Of a stretch of DNA of 7,608 bases, positions 1 to 5,700 are shown in pieces. The notes under the pieces are model-generated. The model had not been told where the DNA came from. It did not search any database and saw nothing but the letters and a program-made list of their open reading frames with translations. Origin of the DNA: Chlamydiota bacterium (GTDB lineage Bacteria; Chlamydiota; Chlamydiia; Chlamydiales; Criblamydiaceae); NCBI GenBank assembly GCA_021772365.1, contig JAJFMC010000021.1, forward strand, positions 1-7,608, read 5' to 3'. The position numbers and the translations under genes were made by a program. Position 1 is the stretch's first letter, and every line of letters starts with the position of its first letter.

Positions 1-117
1 GCGCTTAACATGCTGTCCAAAGAAAAGAGCGCTAAAGTTGGGATTGAACTTAAACGACAGAAAGCAAATAGGAAAGTTGAGTACTTGTTGAAAGTATTGA
101 ATGTAAATCTTTATTGA
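1..117 (+). CDS. ISAs1-family transposase, C-terminal end only (5' part outside window)
   Basis: Reading frame 1 is open from the window edge to a TGA at 115-117, followed at once by TAA, and gives 38 residues. They include ALNMLSKEKSAKVGI and VEYLLKVL. This pattern (ALN-L-K-EK, then KVGI, then K-KR-KA, then YLLKVL) is the conserved carboxyl end of ISAs1-family DDE transposases as I remember the family. The protein would cut and rejoin DNA at the ends of its element. Whether the full gene is intact cannot be judged because its catalytic core lies before base 1. The element seems to end about 13 nt after the stop codon. The call rests on motif memory over a short stretch. Confidence 0.7.
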   Translation, partial: ALNMLSKEKSAKVGIELKRQKANRKVEYLLKVLNVNLY

Positions 118-130
118 TAAAATCGCCCTG
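114..130 (+). repeat. Probable right terminus (inverted repeat) of the ISAs1-type element
   Basis: ISAs1-family elements usually begin CAGGG and end CCCTG shortly after the transposase stop codon. Here the sequence ATCGCCCTG ends at 130, 13 nt after the stop. The matching left end is outside the window, so neither the repeat pairing nor the short target duplication typical of the family can be checked. If 130 is the last IS base, the duplicated target would start at 131 (CGTTTAG...). Confidence 0.45.
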
Positions 131-150
131 CGTTTAGTACACCCCAATAG

Positions 151-568
151 TTTGAAGATTTACTATTTAGAGTAACAAAAAAATTTTGCATTTCCTTTAT
201 TATCTCTTGAGATGAAGAAAGTGTATCAGACTGTGGGTTCATTTATTACTCCTTAAAGGTTATTACATTTGCAATACTTTCCGGGAAATATTTTTATGGT
301 AACTTCAAAAGAGGCTAGGTTTATCTGTAAAGAATTGAAGTTTTTTAAGAATATTCTAAGTAACAGTCGGCTAAACCGTCGCATTCATGCAATACCACAA
401 GATATTTAGATGGGTATTTCACGTTTACTAGCACTAATTTTTGTTAGAAACGATACTAAAAATGAATATAGTGTTGATAGCTTTCCTATTTCATGTTGTG
501 AAAAAAGTCGTATCTTACGCACTCAAAGAAGTTTTAACTGCGGTTTGGGGTGGCAATCGGGGTCCTAG
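151..568 (+). pseudogene. Decayed and truncated IS982-like transposase
   Basis: Fragments of one protein can be read in two + strand frames. Frame 1, from 151, gives FEDLLFRVTKKFC, then an in-frame TGA at 208-210, then KVITFAILSGKYFYGNFK, and ends at TAG 316-318. The match then moves to the next frame (register of base 296): EARFICKELKFFKNIL, SNSRLNRRIHAIPQDI, TAG at 407-409, then LLALIFVRNDTKNEYSVDSF, PISCCEKSRI and a stop at 566-568. The order 'aromatic-GN, -SRLNRRIH-, -VDSFP---C---RI-' is that of IS982-type DDE transposases; the Asp in VDSFP is normally the first catalytic residue. Only about the first half of a roughly 290-residue protein is recognisable. Two in-frame stops, a frameshift near 300-316 and loss of the C-terminal half make this a dead gene. 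The family name is less certain than the fact that it is a transposase relic. Confidence 0.68.
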
Positions 569-757
569 AACGTCTGTCGAATAACAAAAAAGTAATGCCT
601 TACTTTACTCCACGGCCCTGCGGGCGACCTATCCGGTAACGGGGAATTTTTTTAAATATTTGACAGAAGTCAGAAGATCCTAACTGTAGATTAGAGGTTC
701 TCAAAATCCTCTTTTAATGCTTGCTGCGCTGGAATAATTAATTTATTGTATGTTGTG
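569..757. other. Gene-free spacer with a locally GC-rich block
   Basis: No coding frame or RNA gene is recognised here. The stretch around 536-655 is clearly richer in G and C than its surroundings and contains short hairpins: AGTAA/TTACT at 591-604 and GCCC/GGGC at 615-625. Past 655 the DNA becomes AT-rich. A 5-bp dyad AGAGG/CCTCT with a 10-nt loop and then TTT lies at 693-715, too weak to call a terminator. The block follows the IS982-like relic directly, so it may be the scrambled end of that element or another mobile sequence; this is a guess. Confidence 0.4.
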
Positions 758-786
758 TTGACAAAATCCTATTCCATTTATATGCT
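758..786 (+). promoter_or_regulatory. Sigma70-type promoter of the DUF84 NTPase gene
   Basis: A perfect -35 box TTGACA (758-763) is followed by a 17-nt spacer and a -10 box TATGCT (781-786, four of six consensus bases). This predicts a transcript start near 793 and a leader of about 27 nt before the ATG at 820. No strong Shine-Dalgarno sequence is visible in the leader; AGAAAA at 811-816 is the only purine run. Confidence 0.7.
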
Positions 787-819
787 TGTTTTTTTCAATA
801 CAAAATATATAGAAAATCT

Positions 820-1395
820 ATGAATACTGTAAGTCCGACGAACGCTCTATCAAAAATTATTGTTGCATCTGAAAATACAGTTAAAATTTCTGCCGTGCAG
901 GAAGTATTCTCTTCCTATGAAAGATTCAAATATTTATCCATTGCTTACTATACTGTTGAAAGTGGCGTTAGTGAACAACCCTTCACTCTTGAAGAAACTG
1001 TCACTGGTGCAAAACTAAGAGCTGAACGGGCATACCACCCCTCCTCATTAAGTATTGGACTAGAAAGTGGTCTGATGGTAATACCCGCTACTGATGACGA
1101 ATATATGAACGTTTGTATCTGCTCTATATACGATGGAAAAAAACATCATATTGGCATGTCATGTGGATTCAGAATTCCTAAACAGGTAATCTCTCAAATA
1201 ACCGAACATTGTATCGACCACAACGAAGCAATGAAGATTTGTCAATTCACAGACAATCCGAGACTTGGCTCTTCAGAGGGGAGTATTGGTCTTTTCACCA
1301 AAGGTCGTCTCACGCGAAAAGACTGCTGTAAGCAGTCTATCATCACGGCATTAGTTTCTATTGATGTAGTTCACTATTTCACAGAACAATTATAG
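820..1395 (+). CDS. DUF84 / YjjX-type inosine/xanthosine triphosphatase (non-canonical purine NTPase)
   Basis: This 191-residue protein belongs to the DUF84 (NTPase_I-T, YjjX) family. Studied members hydrolyse ITP and XTP to keep deaminated purines out of nucleic acids, in the cytoplasm. Family landmarks in order: KIIVASENTVKISAV (12-26), the nucleotide-binding start of the Maf/ITPase-like fold; ESGVSEQPF and the following T-GAK-RA (47-69); GLESGL (80-85), with the acidic metal-binding Glu; and GSSEGSIGLFTKGRLTR (150-166) near the end. The length is slightly above the usual 170-180, mainly because about 10 residues precede the usual KI-VAS start. ATG 820 fits the upstream promoter, and there is no in-frame ATG closer to the conserved core. 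The gene has its own promoter and terminator, so it is probably monocistronic, and it converges on the phosphatase gene. All main motifs are present, so it is probably active. The gene name yjjX is avoided because the subgroup is not certain. Confidence 0.85.
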   Translation: MNTVSPTNALSKIIVASENTVKISAVQEVFSSYERFKYLSIAYYTVESGVSEQPFTLEETVTGAKLRAERAYHPSSLSIGLESGLMVIPATDDEYMNVCICSIYDGKKHHIGMSCGFRIPKQVISQITEHCIDHNEAMKICQFTDNPRLGSSEGSIGLFTKGRLTRKDCCKQSIITALVSIDVVHYFTEQL

Positions 1396-1466
1396 TAAAA
1401 TCACGGTATCCAGAGATAAAACAATAGACCAAATCTCCAAGTTCGCTGAGTTCAACCAAGACTGTT

Positions 1467-1489
1467 TGACGCAGGATAGCGTCGTTTTT
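1467..1489 (+). terminator. Intrinsic terminator after the NTPase gene
   Basis: A perfect 5-bp GC-rich stem, GACGC (1468-1472) and GCGTC (1479-1483), with loop AGGATA, can be extended by a T-G wobble and is followed by TTTTT (1485-1489). It lies about 70 nt past the stop codon of the DUF84 gene and is oriented to end its transcript before it runs into the convergent phosphatase gene. Confidence 0.75.
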
Positions 1490-1526
1490 GAAGATTAGGA
1501 AAAAGGTCTAAAGGAAGACATAAAAT

Positions 1527-1554
1527 GGGTAACTTGTCGCTCTACCGCTTACCC
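1527..1554 (-). terminator. Possible hairpin terminator directly after the phosphatase stop codon
   Basis: GGGTAA (1527-1532) pairs with TTACCC (1549-1554) across a 16-nt loop, starting at the base next to the phosphatase stop codon. On the - strand the stem is followed by ATTTTA, a weak U tract. The stem is short and the loop large, so this is a weak terminator at best. The spacer 1396-1554 otherwise shows only the + strand terminator. Confidence 0.35.
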
Positions 1555-2481
1555 TTAAGTTTTCGACGCAGGGTTTTTAGAGTGCTTTTGTTGGTTCCAT
1601 TGACTCCAGCATACCTCCGATATAGCACCTGAGGTAACATAGCTGTAGAAATTTTCAAGAAAGATTTTTCTTTTTAGAGCGTTTTCGTACTTGTACCCGC
1701 TGCCTTCCGGAAAATCAAAGAGACGTTTTCCTCCTAAAGCTGCATGTCTTGATATGATATCTTTTAGTGGCACATCAGAACCGGTACGTATGATGTCATA
1801 CATAACCATAAAGGTTGTTGTTCTTCCCGCACCAGCTCTACAGTGGAAGTAAAGCCAACTGTCGATGGGTGTAGTGGAGACAAATGCAAGAAAACGTTCG
1901 ATTTCACTGTCACTTGGATGTTGGTGGTTGGTTACAAAGAACCGTTGGTAGCCGTATCCTTTACTCTCTACGAGTTCTTGTTCACTCATTACAGTTTCAG
2001 TTACTGGATAGTGCCAGTCATATTTCTCTACGATGCCATTACTTTTATCGGCAATATATGCAATGGGAATATTTGAGCCTAAGTTTATTGCCGATAAAGC
2101 AGCATTTTCACTTACTAGGATAGTATCAGGAGTTTTGCCTTCATTGGCCGTATTTCTCCCCTCGTACCAGCAAACAGGTTCTCCATTGATATAGCAGTGA
2201 GATTCTTCCCGAAGGTCAACGATGATAAAAGAGGTTTTCCCTTTTGTGATGCTATCCAGCTGACTTTCAGTGAAAGCACCGCTACCAATCATGTTTAAAT
2301 CTTTTAGCCCAGTGTTATTTAGGCCCTCAATTGGATCCGTACAGAAACGGAGTCTTTTAGGGAGGGCGCTATTGTTGGGATTTTTGTCATAAATTAATAC
2401 AACATTGCTGTTTGGTTCAGATGACTGTCCAGTTTGTGATATGTAAATAAATAAAACTAAAATGGTGATTAATCTAAACAT
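1555..2481 (-). CDS. Exported protein-tyrosine-phosphatase-like phytase (cysteine phytase family), possibly with altered general acid
   Basis: This 308-residue protein resembles the PTP-like phytases (inositol polyphosphate phosphatases such as the Selenomonas enzyme). They dephosphorylate phytate or phosphoinositides through a cysteinyl-phosphate intermediate. The P-loop signature HC(X5)RT is intact at 213-221 (HCRAGAGRT, nucleophile Cys214, Arg220) and is followed by TTFMVMYDI as in the family. Upstream, a segment reading R-FFVTNHQHP--SEIERFLAF (180-200) corresponds to the usual R-----TDH--P----I-RFL region that carries the general-acid Asp. Here that residue is Asn185 (codon AAC, 1927-1929), so activity may be weakened or changed. 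Residues 1-20 form a Sec-type signal peptide: FR, a hydrophobic run LITILVLFIYI, then polar SQTGQSS. The protein should therefore act in the periplasm or outside the cell. Five cysteines remain after cleavage. The ATG start (CAT at 2479-2481) is chosen because it gives the signal peptide; no good ribosome-binding site is visible. A host-directed role is inference. Confidence 0.8.
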   Translation of the reverse strand: MFRLITILVLFIYISQTGQSSEPNSNVVLIYDKNPNNSALPKRLRFCTDPIEGLNNTGLKDLNMIGSGAFTESQLDSITKGKTSFIIVDLREESHCYINGEPVCWYEGRNTANEGKTPDTILVSENAALSAINLGSNIPIAYIADKSNGIVEKYDWHYPVTETVMSEQELVESKGYGYQRFFVTNHQHPSDSEIERFLAFVSTTPIDSWLYFHCRAGAGRTTTFMVMYDIIRTGSDVPLKDIISRHAALGGKRLFDFPEGSGYKYENALKRKIFLENFYSYVTSGAISEVCWSQWNQQKHSKNPASKT

Positions 2482-2553
2482 AGTTGTTTGTGTGTGCTCT
2501 TTGTCGTTATATCCATGTATACTAATCTTAAAGTGTTAAATTTGGATAAAGGT

Positions 2554-2580
2554 AGAAGTTGTTTTTAACCAGGAACTTCT
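2554..2580. repeat. 7-bp perfect inverted repeat upstream of the phosphatase gene
   Basis: AGAAGTT (2554-2560) and AACTTCT (2574-2580) are perfect complements across 13 nt, 73-99 nt upstream of the phosphatase start codon. The inner GTT/AAC (2561-2563, 2567-2569) can lengthen the stem with a bulge. No U tract follows on either strand, so it is more likely a protein-binding dyad or chance than a terminator. No convincing -35/-10 pair for the phosphatase gene was found; TATAAC (complement of 2506-2511) is the best -10 candidate and lacks a good -35. Confidence 0.35.
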
Positions 2581-2598
2581 GTAAAATAATTATTTAAC
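2581..2598. repeat. AT-rich palindrome in the phosphatase upstream region
   Basis: AAATAATTATTT (2584-2595) is a perfect 12-bp palindrome. With one mismatched pair it extends to an 18-bp dyad ending GT...AC. It abuts the AGAAGTT/AACTTCT repeat. Such a site could bind a dimeric regulator, but AT-rich palindromes are common by chance in DNA of this composition. Confidence 0.3.
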
Positions 2599-2672
2599 AG
2601 GAGCTGCCGTAATAATGATTGGGTGGGTTAAAAGGTTTGCTGAAGCTATCCCTGGTTCACATGAACACATTT

Positions 2673-2721
2673 CAATGGGGGGCACAGCATCTTTCCCGGG
2701 AATGAAGCTGAGCCCCCATTG
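2673..2721. repeat. 49-nt near-perfect hairpin just past the large gene's stop codon
   Basis: The arms begin CAATGGGGG and end CCCCCATTG, and are centred on the perfect palindrome TTCCCGGGAA (2693-2702). After one bulged G is removed, 21 of 24 base pairs match; the three mismatches are A-A, A-A and T-T. The hairpin starts 12 nt downstream of the - strand stop codon of the large ATPase gene, where it would form a very stable RNA structure. No run of U follows on either strand (ATTGAAATG on -, ATTGTTTGA on +), so it does not look like an ordinary intrinsic terminator. It could protect the 3' end of the mRNA, act as a non-canonical terminator, or be a small repeated element. Confidence 0.7.
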
Positions 2722-2733
2722 TTTGACCTACCC

Positions 2734-5700
2734 TTAATTTTCTTTGGACAGTGTCTCGATTGCATTTCTGAATTTTTGTAAGTCGGAGTCTTTTGTGACG
2801 TTTTTTATTACACTCATCGTATACTTCATGGTATCTTCATTGAAGCCCTTTTTCTCCATTAGATCAGGCCTATTGATCATTAAAGCATCAGCTCCTTTTA
2901 CTGATACTATGGCTAGATATAATGTAAATATATCTTTTTTTCCGCCTGTAATTTTGTCATTGGAATCATCATCTCTCATAAACTCTCCAAATTCACTTAA
3001 CATTATTTCGGCAAGCTCTTTGGCTTCTTGTTCCGCACCAGCGTTGGAAAGGGTCATCATTAGCTTAAAAACTCTACAGTAGTTGGTGTAATCGACAAAA
3101 TTATCAAAATACCATTCGTAAAATTTCTTTTTTTCTTTGCTCATCTCTTTGATCTTTGGTTTATAAGTGAGTTGTTTGTATACTTTGACAAACGGCTGGA
3201 TGAATTTTTTTGCTGTTTCGAACTGGTTTCCTTGGATTAATAGCCCAACCAGAGATTCCATTTTTGAGTATAAGTGATCGCTCCCCAAAACTTTTTCGAA
3301 AATAGTGAGTTGCTCTGCGAATTTATAGTTTCCGTCTTTTGCTTGTTTGATTGCTTCATCGAGAAATTTTTCAAAAATAGGATAAAAATTGAATTTTCCA
3401 TCTTTGAAGTGCACTTTCTTTTCCCCTGAAAAATACTTCCAACCAAAATTACCTAATTTCCTGCTACATTCAATATCTTTGTAATATTTCAGTGTATAAT
3501 CTTTACCAGAGTCGAATTTAAATCGGATACCCTCCAATAAATACGTTTTTAGTAGTTGAATTGATTTCGAAAAATTTTCGGGCTTTGCAAGGTCTTGCGT
3601 ATTTACGAGACGCTTAAGGTAGTTGAGGCCTTCCAATTCGTTATCTTGTTCAGCCATTCCCAAGATTGACTGAAACTGTAGTTCAGTATCTGGGGTGAAC
3701 CCTTTTGAATGTTCTTCAAGCTTCCTTTTCAAGTAGCTATAATTGTAGAGGTTCTTTTGCTTGTTATCCTGTTGAAGGACATTCAGTTCAATAAGATTTT
3801 TCTTTATGTATGCATGTTCTTTTGTCCATTCATCGATATAGGGGCACCATTTGCTTTCGCTCAAGCTTTTCATATTGCCACTAAGAATAAGTACTGGAAG
3901 GATGGCTTTCATTAGAGAATGTTTGTTGTCACCCGTTAAATCAATATTTCCACTTTTCACCACGTCAGCATTTGGCTCGAGGACCATGAAATAAGGAGGC
4001 TTGTTTGTGCTCGTCTCATTGGCGAATTCTTTGAATTGTGAGGCCTCTTCTAAAGATACCATCATGATTTTCCAGGGATGTTTTTCGTCATTTGGTTGGT
4101 AGATGGCCACGACTTCATATAGAGGCTTTTTGTACTTATTGAAAAGGCAGGAGACTTCTTCGAAGGTGTTTAAAAAGTTCTTAGTGACATATACAGATTC
4201 ATCAAAAAGTTTAGCGTAGTGTTTGAATTTGCTCGAATTTCCAAGGAAGTCCTTAAAAGACCACACTGTTGGCGAAGATGTTTTTTGTGCTGTTTGTGCT
4301 AGCGGTGTAACATGAGGGAAGTTAGAATTCATGACATCGGTAAGCTGCCATTTAACTTCTTCGCGTTTTTTGCACATCCTTCCACCCATGCTATGGAGTT
4401 CAATGTTCACTTCTTGCTGTTGTTCCTGTTCCTGCTGCTGCTCTTGTTCAATTTCCTGCTGTGTTGTTTGCTGTTGTTGTTGGACAACAACGGTCTCTTG
4501 CCCCCACGTCGAAGAGATATTTGTCACGATATGATCAGGAATATTCTCCTTGTTTCTATTAATAATCGTTCGTAGGTCTTCGATCAGCCTAGACTTTTGT
4601 GGTAATGTTGTGCTCGTATTGTTAGATGAGTTCGATGAAGAACAGCTTCCTTCCAACACATAGTTGATTTCTTCTTGAGAAAGTATTGCTGAGAAATATT
4701 TCTTCAGCAGGTATTCCATCAATTCGCCTTTCTTTTGCTGTTGTTTTTTACCGCCAAATTTCGAATACATACCCTTAGTCAGCGACCTGATAAATAGAGA
4801 GCGGTGCTTAGCGAACAGTTTTGCCTCTTTCTTTGGATCTGACTCAAGCATTTGATGCATCACATACTGTCTTGCAGCGTTCTGTAATTTCTGTTTCACA
4901 GATTTTATGATATCGACTTCTTGTCGTATGCTCTCGTTGTCATCAGCAAATGGGATGAGGTTTTGAATAGTGAGGCTGTCTGCTTGAATATCTTGTCCAG
5001 TCGTTTCATGTATTATCTGGATGATATTTTCCGGTACAACTGTCACAATACGTTGGTTTTGCCAGATCTGTCTCATTCTCATGACACCTTGTAACCAGTT
5101 CCTTATCGGTGTTTGCGAGTCAAAGGTGACAACAGCCATTGCGTCTTCCTGAAGCTTGGCATTGGCACCGGTAATACGGCTGTGTGAATAGTAGAAGAAT
5201 AATTCTTCTTTCTTCATTCCAGTTACTGATGCAATTGTCGCAGAGTCTGTGTTAGGCAAGGTGACAATTTCTTCGGGATTGCTAAGACGTATAAACTTCA
5301 TGTCGTTAGTTTTATCATCCCAATAGATGACCCCTTTCACACTTTGATTTAGCTGAGGTTTACTGTTAAAATATTTGGCGATATCTTTGGCGACATTTTC
5401 ACTGCTAATTCCAGTGAACAGAGGACCTACATCGATCAACGCTTTAAATTTTTGGGCATTAGGTGATAGCTTGTTGTCATCATCATAGAGAACTGAATCC
5501 ATGATAGATGAGAAGGATACTTTCCCTTTGACGATCGATACGCGGTCATTGTTTTCTTTGATTAGTCTATCAAGAATCTTGACCTTCGCTGTTTTGTCGG
5601 GTGCTACAGCAACACGTTCGTGAGCAAGTGTATCGATATTTTCTAATGTACCGGAGTATCCCTGTAGCGTTTTTCCTATGGATGAAAGGTTATGTGCGTT

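Noticed and set aside
462..584. A 40-codon + strand frame (MNIVLIAF... to ...GNRGPRTSVE)
   Set aside because: It overlaps, in another frame, the IS982-like relic whose VDSFP and CCEKSRI motifs are recognisable; it has no ribosome-binding site and is most likely a shadow frame.
693..715. Dyad AGAGG/CCTCTTTT as a terminator or as the T-arm of a decayed tRNA
   Set aside because: The stem is only 5 bp with a 10-nt loop, and there is no acceptor stem, anticodon arm or CCA end around it.
1843..2123. Two + strand frames of 77 and 79 codons
   Set aside because: They lie antisense to the phosphatase P-loop and acid-loop region, which is clearly coding on the - strand; no start signals or family resemblance.
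2744..3082. A 112-codon + strand frame
   Set aside because: Antisense to the C-terminal end of the large ATPase gene; its hydrophobic look comes from the complement of Lys/Glu-rich codons.
4405..4500. Repeat array at the CTG/TTG-rich stretch, possibly a CRISPR or tandem repeat
   Set aside because: It is a codon-level Gln/Glu repeat within an open coding frame; there are no unique spacers or constant repeat units.
4312..4575. Leu- or Cys-rich + strand frames that look like a membrane peptide
   Set aside because: They are the complement of the CAA/CAG/GAA repeat coding the Gln/Glu tract, so the Leu/Cys runs are an artefact of the low-complexity DNA.
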